Positions 1-5,778 of a stretch of 11,379 nt of DNA are shown one piece after another. Where the stretch lies: NCBI GenBank assembly GCA_039029515.1, contig JBCCFX010000139.1, positions 1 through 11,379 on the forward strand. The letters are read 5' to 3'. Under the pieces are notes generated by a model. It made no database searches, had not been told where the DNA came from, and worked only from the letters and a program-made list of their open reading frames with translations. The first letter of the stretch is position 1, and every line of letters begins with the position of its first letter. Position numbers and translations under genes: made by a program. The DNA comes from JBCCFX01 sp039029515 (lineage in GTDB: Bacteria > Planctomycetota > Phycisphaerae > Phycisphaerales > SM1A02).

Positions 1-1123
1 CGTCCAGGCCACGCTGCAACTTCTCAACCGGCGTGGCAAAACTGATGCGCACATGCGTGTCGCTTCGACTGAATACGCTTCCCGGAATGATCAGCACGTT
101 GCGTTCAATCGCCTGCTCAACAAATGCGGTCGCGGTCATGCCAAGTCGATCCGGCACTTTTGCGAACGCGTAGAACGCACCACCCGGATGCGCAATGTCC
201 ATCACGTCACCAAGAACTGACTCCACCAGATCGCGTCGTTGCGCGTAGGCACTGACGATGGGATCCATGTCAACGTCAAGCGCCGCGGCGGCGCCGGCTT
301 GCGCCATCGATGGCGCGCACACAAACGTGTACTGCTGCAACTTCTTCATCTCGCGCAACAGCCACGTCGGGCCGGCCGCATATCCGAGTCGCCAACCGGT
401 ACAACCGTACGTCTTTCCGAACCCGCGAATGAGCAGCAGTTGATCCGACATGCGTGCAGGACTCGGGCACTTGCCTTGCTCCCGTGCATCGTCAAACGTG
501 AACTCATCGTAAATCTCGTCGGAGATCAGCATCACATTGCGCCGTGCACACAGATCCACGACCTCGCGCAGGTCGTCATTGGACATCACGACGCCGGAAG
601 GATTGCCTGGCGAATTGATCAACACCAGCTTGGTTCGCTCGGAGATAAGCGGTTCCAGACGTTCCGCAGTCATGCGGAAATCCGGATACGTATCGCAGTA
701 GACCGCTTTGGCATCGCACATGCGCGCCATCGCGGGATAGACGACGAAGTAGGGATCGCCGATGATCGCTTCATCCCCGGGGTTGAGGAGTGCGAGGAAG
801 GCGAGGAGTAGACCGCCGCTTGTACCCGACGTCACCATGACATCGAGATCTTCACTTGGCAGCGACCAGCCGACATCGTCGGCCAGATGCTGACGCAATC
901 GGGCAAGCAACGGTGCCGTGCCCTGCGTCAGCGTGTAGCCGTTCTGATCGTTGCGAATCGCATCGATCGTCGCATCCTTGATCGGATCGGGTACCGGAAA
1001 GTCCGGCTGTCCAATCGACAGGTTGATCGGATCGGACAACTTCGCGCCCAACTCGAACACGCGCCGAATGCCCGAGACATCGATGGCGGTGGTTCGATCA
1101 CTGATCATGGTTGATGTCTGCAT
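1..1123 (-). CDS. PLP-dependent aminotransferase, class I/II (3' end outside window)
   Basis: This is a fold-type I, pyridoxal-phosphate aminotransferase of the aspartate aminotransferase family, cytosolic, moving an amino group between an amino acid and a 2-oxo acid. 374 residues are visible and the C-terminus is cut only by the window edge. Family landmarks are in order: SIGQPDFPVP (36-45), YTLTQGTAPL (63-72), SPGNPSG with the cofactor-binding Asn174, SDEIYDE with Asp202 for the pyridine nitrogen, GFGKTYGCTGWRLGY with the Schiff-base Lys237, and HVRISFATP with the carboxylate-binding Arg359. I chose the ATG at 1123 because an AAGGGA lies 9 nt upstream; an in-frame ATG at 1132 sits directly against that site. 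Substrate cannot be told from sequence; aspartate, alanine or a related amino acid are all possible. The gene is probably its own transcription unit, since a terminator separates it from the upstream small basic protein gene. Confidence 0.93.
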   Translation of the reverse strand, partial: MQTSTMISDRTTAIDVSGIRRVFELGAKLSDPINLSIGQPDFPVPDPIKDATIDAIRNDQNGYTLTQGTAPLLARLRQHLADDVGWSLPSEDLDVMVTSGTSGGLLLAFLALLNPGDEAIIGDPYFVVYPAMARMCDAKAVYCDTYPDFRMTAERLEPLISERTKLVLINSPGNPSGVVMSNDDLREVVDLCARRNVMLISDEIYDEFTFDDAREQGKCPSPARMSDQLLLIRGFGKTYGCTGWRLGYAAGPTWLLREMKKLQQYTFVCAPSMAQAGAAAALDVDMDPIVSAYAQRRDLVESVLGDVMDIAHPGGAFYAFAKVPDRLGMTATAFVEQAIERNVLIIPGSVFSRSDTHVRISFATPVEKLQRGLD

Positions 1124-1184
1124 GACGCGCATTCCCTTCACGGCAAAGATGACCGCGTGACTGTACCACGAGACGACACGCGCT

Positions 1185-1198
1185 CACGACCTGTCGTG
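1185..1198. repeat. Inverted repeat upstream of the aminotransferase gene
   Basis: The 6-base arms CACGAC and GTCGTG flank CT, about 62 nt upstream of the aminotransferase start. A looser outer pair (GTACCACGA near 1173 and TCGTGCTAC ending near 1203, 8 of 9 matching) encloses it. This could be an operator dyad, but no regulator is identified and arms this short also arise by chance. Confidence 0.35.
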
Positions 1199-1203
1199 CT
1201 ACG

Positions 1204-1229
1204 AAAACAGGCCGTCGAATGACGGCCTG
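1204..1229 (-). terminator. Intrinsic terminator of the small basic protein gene
   Basis: Read on the minus strand, a perfect 9-bp GC-rich stem (CAGGCCGTC / GACGGCCTG, 1208-1229) with a 4-nt loop is followed at once by TTTTCGT. It lies 34 nt past the stop codon of the small basic protein gene. The U-run is short, but stem, loop and position fit a Rho-independent terminator and separate this gene from the aminotransferase. Confidence 0.8.
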
Positions 1230-1263
1230 CAATGCAGTCGGAACAGGTTGGGACGAAGACGGA

Positions 1264-1473
1264 CTATTCCGCGTCGTCTTCTTCCTTCTTTTTCTTCTTC
1301 TTGCCCGTCACGACACGACGGCTACCCACCTTGACGAGGCCGAGCGGCGAATCCGAATCCAAATCAAACTTGGACTCTTCGACCAGCCGAGCAATACGCT
1401 CGTTGCGAGTCAGCACGTTCCGGTGCTGGTTGAGGGCGCTGGGCTGGGTCTTGAGGCTGCGGTGCAGGCTCAT
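1264..1473 (-). CDS. Small basic protein of the planctomycete/verrucomicrobial type
   Basis: A 69-residue, strongly charged protein without signal peptide or membrane segment. It starts MSLHRSLKT, carries a conserved-looking core HRNVLTRNERIARL (17-30), then an acidic patch, a PLGLVKV segment (43-49), and ends in six lysines followed by EEDDAE. I recognise this from memory as the 'small basic protein' family of planctomycetes and verrucomicrobia; its function is not known to me. The start is well supported by an AAGGAG site 6 nt upstream, and the gene has its own intrinsic terminator. It follows the SPOR-like gene by 49 nt, with a strong hairpin in that gap. The Lys tail suggests nucleic-acid or ribosome contact, which is inference only. 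It is the only gene here seen to use a TAG stop; the others mostly use TGA. Confidence 0.85.
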   Translation of the reverse strand: MSLHRSLKTQPSALNQHRNVLTRNERIARLVEESKFDLDSDSPLGLVKVGSRRVVTGKKKKKKEEDDAE

Positions 1474-1479
1474 ATCGAA

Positions 1480-1485
1480 CTCCTT
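1480..1485 (-). promoter_or_regulatory. Strong Shine-Dalgarno site of the small basic protein gene
   Basis: AAGGAG on the minus strand, 6 nt before the ATG at 1473. It is the best ribosome-binding site in the window and suggests efficient translation of this small gene. Confidence 0.8.
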
Positions 1486-1490
1486 GCGTC

Positions 1491-1524
1491 GAAAGCAACG
1501 CGATAACGTCTGGTCGTTGCTTTC
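1491..1524 (-). promoter_or_regulatory. Intercistronic RNA hairpin, 10-bp perfect stem
   Basis: The arms GAAAGCAACG and CGTTGCTTTC pair perfectly around a 14-nt loop. The first arm starts inside the TGA stop of the SPOR-like gene and the second ends 5 nt before the Shine-Dalgarno site of the small basic protein gene. It has no long U-run after it, so it may be a weak terminator, or an element that stabilises or splits the mRNA so the two genes are expressed at different levels. The structure is read directly; its role is inferred. Confidence 0.6.
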
Positions 1525-2269
1525 ACTGATACAGCAACGGATAAGCCCCGCTCAGATTGTCCTCGCCACCCTCACGGGCCTGCCAGTCGAGTCCCACGTC
1601 GCGAATCTTCGCTTCGAGAGCCTTGACCGCCGAACTCGAACGCTGCATGCCTTCGAAGCCCGGCAGAACGATCACTTTGCGGAGCCGCGTATTCTTACCG
1701 CTGATCACGTAGGTTTCAAGCCCCCGGGTCCGACAGAACTCCACGAGCCGCAGAGCGCCATCCTGATACGTCTCCATCAGGACGAAATAATTGACGCCAG
1801 ACTGGCGGGGATCAGACTCGATCGGCCCCCAGTCCGACACCGCACGCGGACCCGCATCAATCGTCGTATGGGTCACTTCCAGCGATCCGAACGGAGCATT
1901 CGTGACCGGCGGCGATATCGTCGAATCGACGATCGAGCCTCCCGGCTGCTCATCGTGCTCCAGCAGCGGGTCGCGGATGGTCGTCGGATCGGCATCGATC
2001 GCGAACTGGCGGTCCATGTAATCGTCGCGGAGCGTCCGCTCACCGTTGTGATGCCCGACCGCATAGGTGCCGATCATGGCCAGAATGACCACCGCAACCC
2101 CGACGAACAGGTATCCAACCGGCATATGAACTACGCGACCCGGGGCGAGCCAACTCTGCTCATCAGACGCGACGTCAGGCCGCGGGTCTGGTCCACGCGA
2201 CACCGATCCGCGCGATGCGGCGGATGCGAGCTTTTCGTACAACGGCGTTTTTGAGGATCGGCCGGCCAT
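1523..2269 (-). CDS. Single-pass membrane protein with SPOR-like C-terminal region
   Basis: A 248-residue protein of unknown function. Residues 1-48 are polar and likely cytoplasmic; residues 50-72 (MPVGYLFVGVAVVILAMIGT onward) form one membrane helix; 73-155 is a polar, probably disordered linker; 159-228 is a compact domain beginning VNYFVLMETY and containing FCRTRGLETYVISG and LRKVIVLPGF. That alternation of strand, helix, strand resembles SPOR domains, which bind denuded peptidoglycan, but the match is by eye and weak. If right, the protein would sit in the inner membrane with its C-terminus in the periplasm and act in envelope or division processes. The start has a strong GGGAGGG site 4 nt upstream. 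Two plus-strand open frames run antisense to it and are judged to be shadows. The small basic protein gene follows on the same strand. Confidence 0.8.
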   Translation of the reverse strand: MAGRSSKTPLYEKLASAASRGSVSRGPDPRPDVASDEQSWLAPGRVVHMPVGYLFVGVAVVILAMIGTYAVGHHNGERTLRDDYMDRQFAIDADPTTIRDPLLEHDEQPGGSIVDSTISPPVTNAPFGSLEVTHTTIDAGPRAVSDWGPIESDPRQSGVNYFVLMETYQDGALRLVEFCRTRGLETYVISGKNTRLRKVIVLPGFEGMQRSSSAVKALEAKIRDVGLDWQAREGGEDNLSGAYPLLYQ

Positions 2270-2273
2270 AGGA

Positions 2274-2280
2274 CCCTCCC
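2274..2280 (-). promoter_or_regulatory. Shine-Dalgarno site of the SPOR-like gene
   Basis: GGGAGGG on the minus strand, 4 nt before the ATG at 2269. It fixes the start codon of this gene. Confidence 0.7.
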
Positions 2281-2318
2281 GGTTCCCCTTGGGTCTCTCG
2301 ACAAACGGAAGCCAGAAA

Positions 2319-2331
2319 CTCGAAGTTCGAG
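2319..2331. repeat. Dyad CTCGAA-G-TTCGAG upstream of the SPOR-like gene
   Basis: Perfect 6-base arms around a single G, 50-62 nt upstream of the SPOR-like start and inside the 205-bp gap 2270-2474. It looks like an operator-sized palindrome. Otherwise this gap shows no gene, no clear terminator for the PEP-CTERM gene that ends at 2475, and no convincing -35/-10 pair. Confidence 0.4.
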
Positions 2332-2474
2332 CGATGGCATTTGCCGAAAGCCCACGGTGCGCGCAGATCTTCCGATCAACGTGGCCGTAGTCTAGCCCTG
2401 TTGCGCGGAACGGGCCTGAGCCGGAACCCTATCCCCGGTCGCGGCAGGTGCATCCATTGTTCGTAGAGTTGAGA

Positions 2475-2771
2475 TCAGTGCCCGCGGCGTCGACGCGTGC
2501 CGATGAGCGCAGCCGCCACGCCAAGGGCAGCCAACGCCCCCGGTGCGGGTACCGAAACCACGTTCGAACCGCCGTGCGACCGATTGCCGGGGAAGAATTC
2601 GCCCGCCCCGCCGCTATACGCAACGGCATCGGTGGACTGGAATTCAAGGCGATCGCCAGACCAACCGATCGAGCCGACCGATGCGTCGGTCTGTGTAAAT
2701 GACAGGTACACCGGCACGGAGACGAGCCCGACACCGATCACGATACAAGCCGCCATAATTCGTGCGAACAT
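2475..2771 (-). CDS. PEP-CTERM (VPAPG-type) sorting-signal mini-protein
   Basis: A 98-residue secreted protein. Residues 1-25 form a hydrophobic N-terminal signal (MFARIMAACIVIGVGLVSV). Residues 26-73 are a polar segment rich in Gly, Ser, Asp and Asn. The C-terminus has the three parts of an exosortase sorting signal: VPAPG (74-78), a hydrophobic helix (79-91) and RRRR (93-96). In the PEP-CTERM system, exosortase cleaves near this motif after export; the VPAPG variant is one I associate with planctomycetes. The exported part would be only about 45-50 residues, very small for such a substrate. No exosortase gene is in the window. The gene is isolated between acpS and the SPOR-like gene, with two inverted repeats upstream. 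The start has an AGGGAG 10 nt upstream; AGAGGG also abuts the ATG. What the mature peptide does is unknown. Confidence 0.72.
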   Translation of the reverse strand: MFARIMAACIVIGVGLVSVPVYLSFTQTDASVGSIGWSGDRLEFQSTDAVAYSGGAGEFFPGNRSHGGSNVVSVPAPGALAALGVAAALIGTRRRRGH

Positions 2772-2805
2772 CCCTCTGCTTCTCCCTGGACTCTCGCTTC
2801 TCGCG

Positions 2806-2821
2806 CCCGTCTTGAGACGGG
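2806..2821. repeat. Inverted repeat in the leader of the PEP-CTERM gene
   Basis: CCCGTCT and AGACGGG form a 7-base perfect dyad around TG, 35-50 nt upstream of the PEP-CTERM start. It lacks a following T-run on either strand, so it is more likely a leader hairpin or operator than a terminator. Confidence 0.4.
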
Positions 2822-2844
2822 GTGTTCACTCTCTGATCTCATTC

Positions 2845-2869
2845 GCGAGCCACATCATGTGTCGCTCGC
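2845..2869. repeat. 25-bp near-perfect dyad between acpS and the PEP-CTERM gene
   Basis: Outer arms GCGAGC / GCTCGC enclose inner arms CACAT / ATGTG around one C, giving 11 pairs with only a 2-nt bulge. It lies 48-72 nt past the acpS stop and 74-98 nt before the PEP-CTERM start. It could be a T-less terminator of acpS or a regulator site for the PEP-CTERM gene; the sequence does not decide. Confidence 0.5.
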
Positions 2870-2916
2870 ACCTTGCCCAAGCTACCACGCTGCCCGGCGA
2901 ATGCAAGACCGAACCG

Positions 2917-3327
2917 TCAACTTTCGGGGGCCGATGTACCGGTCGAGCCCACCCCGATCACGCTGGCCATCGCCAGGTCATCCGTATGCGACAGGCTGAT
3001 GAGCCAGTGGTCAATGCCTCGCCGAGCCGCAATCGCCGCCGCTTCACCCGTCAGTCGGACGCCCGGCTGTCCCGATGGGGCTCGAAGAACCTCCACGTCC
3101 GTCCAGGCGATTCCAGAACTCCAGCCGGTCCCCAGGGCTTTGAGAACGGCTTCCTTCGCGGCGAACCGGCCCGCATACCGTTCGCTTCGGCGGCGTTTGC
3201 CCGCGTCCGCATACGCGCGTTCTGCCACAGTGAAGCACCGTTCGGCGAATCGTTCCGCATGACGATCGAGCATCGCTGTGATTCGAGCGATCTCCACCAG
3301 ATCAACGCCATGTGCCCGGGCGTGCAT
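2917..3327 (-). CDS. acpS: Holo-[acyl-carrier-protein] synthase
   Basis: AcpS moves the 4'-phosphopantetheine arm of coenzyme A onto a serine of acyl carrier protein, making it active for fatty acid synthesis in the cytosol. The 136-residue protein has the family signatures: HGVDLVEIARI (6-16) with metal-binding Asp9, RFAAKEAVLKALGTG (54-68) with Lys58 and Glu59, WTDVEV (75-80), and WLISLSHTDDLAMASVI (108-124). An upstream in-frame ATG at 3378 would add 17 residues unlike AcpS (MQVSWSHATACVHYDSG), so I chose the ATG at 3327, which puts VDLVEI at the usual distance from the N-terminus. No clear Shine-Dalgarno site precedes it. The gene diverges from moaB across 49 bp. A pdxJ neighbour, common in proteobacteria, is absent. 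Confidence 0.92.
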   Translation of the reverse strand: MHARAHGVDLVEIARITAMLDRHAERFAERCFTVAERAYADAGKRRRSERYAGRFAAKEAVLKALGTGWSSGIAWTDVEVLRAPSGQPGVRLTGEAAAIAARRGIDHWLISLSHTDDLAMASVIGVGSTGTSAPES

Positions 3328-3346
3328 CCCGCTATCGTAATGAACG

Positions 3347-3360
3347 CACGCCGTCGCGTG
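3347..3360. repeat. Dyad in the acpS-moaB divergent spacer
   Basis: CACGC and GCGTG, spaced by 4 nt, lie in the 49-bp region between the two divergent start codons. Both genes must be read from this spacer or from within each other, so it is a reasonable place for a shared operator; the arms are short and the call is tentative. Confidence 0.3.
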
Positions 3361-3376
3361 TGACCAGGACACTTGC

Positions 3377-3931
3377 ATGACCGATTCAACGTCGTCATAT
3401 CGCGATCACGAAACCGCCGCCGAAGCGCACGCCGACGCCCAATCGATTGCCGTCGCCGTCCTGACGATCTCCGACTCCCGCACGACGGCCAACGATCGCA
3501 GCGGCGATGCCATTGTCGAACGCATTGAGCGCGCTGGACACCGCGTCGCCGCCCGCGAACTTGTGCCAGATGATGCCGATCACATCACCACGATCATCGA
3601 ACGCTGGTGTGATGATCCCACGATTCGTGCCATTCTCACGACCGGCGGCACCGGCATTGCGCCGCGGGACACAACGGTGGAAGTCGTGCGACGACACCTC
3701 ATCGCGGAACTTGATGGCTTTGGCGAGCTGTTTCGCATGCTGAGCTTTGAAGAGATCGGCGCGGCAGCCATGATGAGCCGCGCGGTCGCCGGCATCGCAC
3801 ACCGTGATGCCGTCGGCAGCACCGTCATCGCCGCGATGCCGGGCTCAACCAACGCCGTCTGCCTCGCTATGGACCGCCTGCTCGTGCCTCAACTCCCGCA
3901 TCTCATCTGGGAACGCGCACGTCAATCATGA
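3377..3931 (+). CDS. moaB: Molybdenum cofactor biosynthesis protein MoaB
   Basis: MoaB belongs to the MoaB/MogA/MoeA fold, which adenylylates molybdopterin before molybdate insertion; in some bacteria MoaB itself is thought to have little activity. The 184-residue protein has VAVLTISDSRT (27-36), the substrate-binding TTGGTG (88-93) followed by RDTT (97-100), GFGELFRMLSFEEIG (114-128), SRAVAGIAHRD (134-144) and PGSTNA (155-160), which together are diagnostic. About 20 extra polar residues precede the fold. The ATG at 3377 is preceded by AGGA 7 nt upstream. It diverges from acpS and converges with the TIM-barrel gene, the two stop codons overlapping in TCATGA. MogA, the other candidate, has a similar core, but the FGELFRMLSFEEIG stretch is more MoaB-like. 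Another Moco gene, moaE, lies 831 bp downstream on the same strand. Confidence 0.92.
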   Translation: MTDSTSSYRDHETAAEAHADAQSIAVAVLTISDSRTTANDRSGDAIVERIERAGHRVAARELVPDDADHITTIIERWCDDPTIRAILTTGGTGIAPRDTTVEVVRRHLIAELDGFGELFRMLSFEEIGAAAMMSRAVAGIAHRDAVGSTVIAAMPGSTNAVCLAMDRLLVPQLPHLIWERARQS

Positions 3932-4696
3932 CATCGTCGCCGCGCTCCACGCACGGATCGATGCGTCAAGACCTTCCCATGGTTGTATCCACTGGCGGGT
4001 ATCCATGACGATGTGCTTCACGGATGTACTCATCGACAGGCTGACGCGAAATGCGAGGACATCCAGTCGGCCTGATGTTCCAATCGGTCCACGCATGCCG
4101 GTCTGATCCAGATCTGCGAGTCGAACCGACGCCGGCGCATCGCGCAACAGCATGGCCGTCGGGTCGGAGTCATGCGATAGCGCAGCGGCGGTCTCCAGCC
4201 CCCACGCGATCCCGCCACGCGCTGCCTTCGGCCACATGTGATCGATCACGCCCACGCCGTGCCGTTCGGCGTGCGCAGCAATGGTCGCGGCAATCTCAGC
4301 CACTGCATCATCGTCATCTGTGGGCGATGGAAGCGTCATACTCACCGGCACGCGCCCGAGGTCCGCAGCCAGTTCGACGATGCTTCGGAGCGCATCAACC
4401 GCACGATCGCTGTGCGTCGCATCGATGAAGTGATCGGCGGGAATCCACGCATCGAGCCCCGCAACGGATAACTCCGCACGACGCAACGTGGTCAGCAGGT
4501 CACGCCGACCTGAACGATCGAGTTCGCGCGGGCGGAAACCAGCTTGCGTGGCGCTGAGTTGGACCGACCGGACACCCATGGCGGTGAGCCGTGCGAGTGT
4601 CGAACGCCATGGCCCGGGCAGCGCCGCCACCGTCGGTGCCGGCGACGTGATCGCCGAGCCGTCATGTTCACCGAATGATCCTCGCAGCGAGTCCAT
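3926..4696 (-). CDS. Sugar phosphate isomerase/epimerase-like TIM-barrel protein
   Basis: A 256-residue soluble protein resembling the xylose-isomerase-like/AP endonuclease 2 TIM-barrel superfamily, members of which isomerise or epimerise sugars with a bound divalent metal. Seen in order: LARLTAMGVRSVQLSATQAGFRP (34-56, first strand/helix), LRRAELSVAGLDAWIPADHFID (71-92), AVDALRSIVELAADLGRVPVSMTLP (99-123), and VGVIDHMWP (147-155). The middle of the barrel looks short, and the usual set of Glu/Asp/His metal ligands is not obvious, so the substrate and even catalytic activity are uncertain. It lies between moaB and moaE but on the opposite strand, so there is no operon link to Moco synthesis. 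No Shine-Dalgarno site precedes the ATG at 4696. Its stop overlaps the moaB stop. Confidence 0.75.
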   Translation of the reverse strand: MDSLRGSFGEHDGSAITSPAPTVAALPGPWRSTLARLTAMGVRSVQLSATQAGFRPRELDRSGRRDLLTTLRRAELSVAGLDAWIPADHFIDATHSDRAVDALRSIVELAADLGRVPVSMTLPSPTDDDDAVAEIAATIAAHAERHGVGVIDHMWPKAARGGIAWGLETAAALSHDSDPTAMLLRDAPASVRLADLDQTGMRGPIGTSGRLDVLAFRVSLSMSTSVKHIVMDTRQWIQPWEGLDASIRAWSAATMS

Positions 4697-4711
4697 ATCA
4701 TCGACGGTACC

Positions 4712-4729
4712 GCGTGACCCCGTTCACGC
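4712..4729. repeat. Dyad GCGTGA-N6-TCACGC in the divergent promoter region of moaE
   Basis: Perfect 6-base arms with a 6-nt spacer lie in the 66-bp gap between the TIM-barrel start (4696) and the moaE start (4763). Size, spacing and position fit a dimeric regulator site acting on one or both genes. No regulator gene is present nearby. Confidence 0.45.
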
Positions 4730-4762
4730 CAAGCGCGCGACCGCCTACCATAGGGCTCACGC

Positions 4763-5215
4763 ATGAACGATCCATTCATCGACATCCAATTGATGCCGAA
4801 GCCCGTCGATGCCGTGCCGCTGTCGCCCTGGCCTGAACACGGCGGCGCGGAGTGCGTCTTTCTCGGCCGGACGCGCGCCGAGCAGCATCCCGATCACGGC
4901 GCGCTCGTGGCGTTGCATTACGACTCGTATGAAGCGATGGCGCGACAGACACTCCATGCGCTCGCTACGTCGGCGTTCGATGCATTCGACATCCTCGCCG
5001 TTCGTCTTCATCACGCAACCGGTCCGGTTCGGGTCGGTGAAGCGAGCGTGCTGGTACAGGTCGCGGCCGGCCATCGCGATGCCGCGTTTCGCGCCTGTCG
5101 GTACCTGATCGACGAACTCAAGGCATCGGTGCCGATCTGGAAGCAGGAAGTCTGGTCGGACGGGACGACCTGGTCGGACGGGACGCCGGTCAGTCCATCG
5201 GAATCCCGCACATGA
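4763..5215 (+). CDS. moaE: Molybdopterin synthase catalytic subunit MoaE
   Basis: MoaE, with the sulfur carrier MoaD, converts cyclic pyranopterin monophosphate to molybdopterin in the cytosol. The protein is 150 residues, the same length as the E. coli enzyme. It shows GGAECVFLGRTRAE (27-40), HYDSYEAMA (52-60), RLHHATGPVRVGEASVLVQVAAGHRDAAF (81-109) and the active-site stretch DELKASVPIWKQE (117-129), where Lys120 and Lys127 match the two catalytic lysines of E. coli MoaE. The C-terminus contains a short in-frame tandem duplication (WSDGTT WSDGTP). A modest AGGG lies 7 nt before the ATG. Its stop overlaps the start of the next gene by 4 nt, making it the head of a moaE > DUF4149 > nth unit. 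No moaD is visible in the window, so the partner must be encoded elsewhere. Confidence 0.95.
   Translation: MNDPFIDIQLMPKPVDAVPLSPWPEHGGAECVFLGRTRAEQHPDHGALVALHYDSYEAMARQTLHALATSAFDAFDILAVRLHHATGPVRVGEASVLVQVAAGHRDAAFRACRYLIDELKASVPIWKQEVWSDGTTWSDGTPVSPSESRT
5153..5188 (+). repeat. Two 18-nt tandem units near the 3' end of moaE
   Basis: The 15-nt string TGGTCGGACGGGACG occurs twice with an 18-nt period, coding WSDGTT then WSDGTP. The near-perfect DNA identity points to a recent in-frame duplication in the variable tail of MoaE, after the catalytic lysines. Confidence 0.8.
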
Positions 5216-5778
5216 TGTCGGTCCTCCGCACGGTGCACGGTCTTGCGCTCGCGGCGTGGCTGAGCCTGCTTGTCTCCGCGGGCATCGGCGCCAGCTTCGT
5301 CTTCGGTACGTTGACGCCCATGCCGCTGCACGCCGAACGGTTTGACGCCGCCGAAACGAGTGAACACGGTCGGCTCGTCGCCGGCGTCATCATGGATCGC
5401 GTGTTCCGATTCGTCGACATCGGCCAGGGCATCGCCGCAGGAATTGTGCTGATCACGTTCATCATGCTCTTCGCCGCCGGCGCATTGCGCCTCCGACGCT
5501 GGTCAGGACGAATCCACTGCGGCGCGGTATGCCTTGCAACCATGCTCTTCGCGCTGCAGTTGCCGATGGCGAATGCGATGCGCGGCGAACTACAGATGTA
5601 CTGGAGCGCCGTGGAAGCCGGCGAGGCGGCGGAAGCTGAGAACATTCAGACTGGTTTCAACACCAAACACAATGTCGCAGACGCCGTGCTTCGCATCAAT
5701 CTCCTCCTGCTCATCACGGCCACCGGCGCGTTGATCCACACATCTGCGCCCCGGCGAGAATCGGAGCACGCCTCATGA
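5212..5778 (+). CDS. DUF4149-like four-helix membrane protein
   Basis: A 188-residue inner-membrane protein with four predicted membrane segments at about 9-34, 69-92, 101-120 and 157-176. The opening (LALAAWLSLLVSAGIGASFVFGTLTP, 11-36), a small-residue-rich first helix, and the last helix following an N-x-KHN...RIN stretch resemble DUF4149/TMEM205-like proteins, whose function is not established. The loop 123-156 is acidic and Ala-rich. The start overlaps the moaE stop as ATGA (a second ATG follows at 5215), and its own stop overlaps the nth start in the same way, so translation of the three genes is probably coupled. Nothing in the protein links it to Moco or DNA repair; co-transcription may simply reflect compact gene packing. 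Family assignment is by pattern and only moderately certain; that it is a real membrane protein is clear. Confidence 0.85.
   Translation: MMSVLRTVHGLALAAWLSLLVSAGIGASFVFGTLTPMPLHAERFDAAETSEHGRLVAGVIMDRVFRFVDIGQGIAAGIVLITFIMLFAAGALRLRRWSGRIHCGAVCLATMLFALQLPMANAMRGELQMYWSAVEAGEAAEAENIQTGFNTKHNVADAVLRINLLLLITATGALIHTSAPRRESEHAS

Noticed and set aside
239..811. A 190-residue plus-strand open frame inside the aminotransferase gene
   Set aside because: It is antisense to conserved PLP-binding motifs and shows only shadow-type composition.
1290..1310. Possible programmed frameshift in the Lys codon run of the small basic protein
   Set aside because: The A-rich stretch lacks the in-frame A-AAA-AAG heptamer and the zero frame already ends in a normal tail and stop.
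1232..2254. A 340-residue plus-strand open frame across the small basic protein and SPOR-like genes
   Set aside because: It lies antisense to two well-supported genes with ribosome-binding sites and a terminator. Its product is Arg/His-rich with no domain, typical of a shadow frame in GC-rich DNA.
2497..3363. A 288-residue plus-strand open frame antisense to the PEP-CTERM gene and acpS
   Set aside because: acpS is unambiguous on the other strand, and the product has no recognisable motif and is Arg/Pro-rich.
3328..3378. N-terminal extension of acpS to the ATG at 3378
   Set aside because: The added 17 residues do not fit AcpS, and this start would overlap the moaB start codon.
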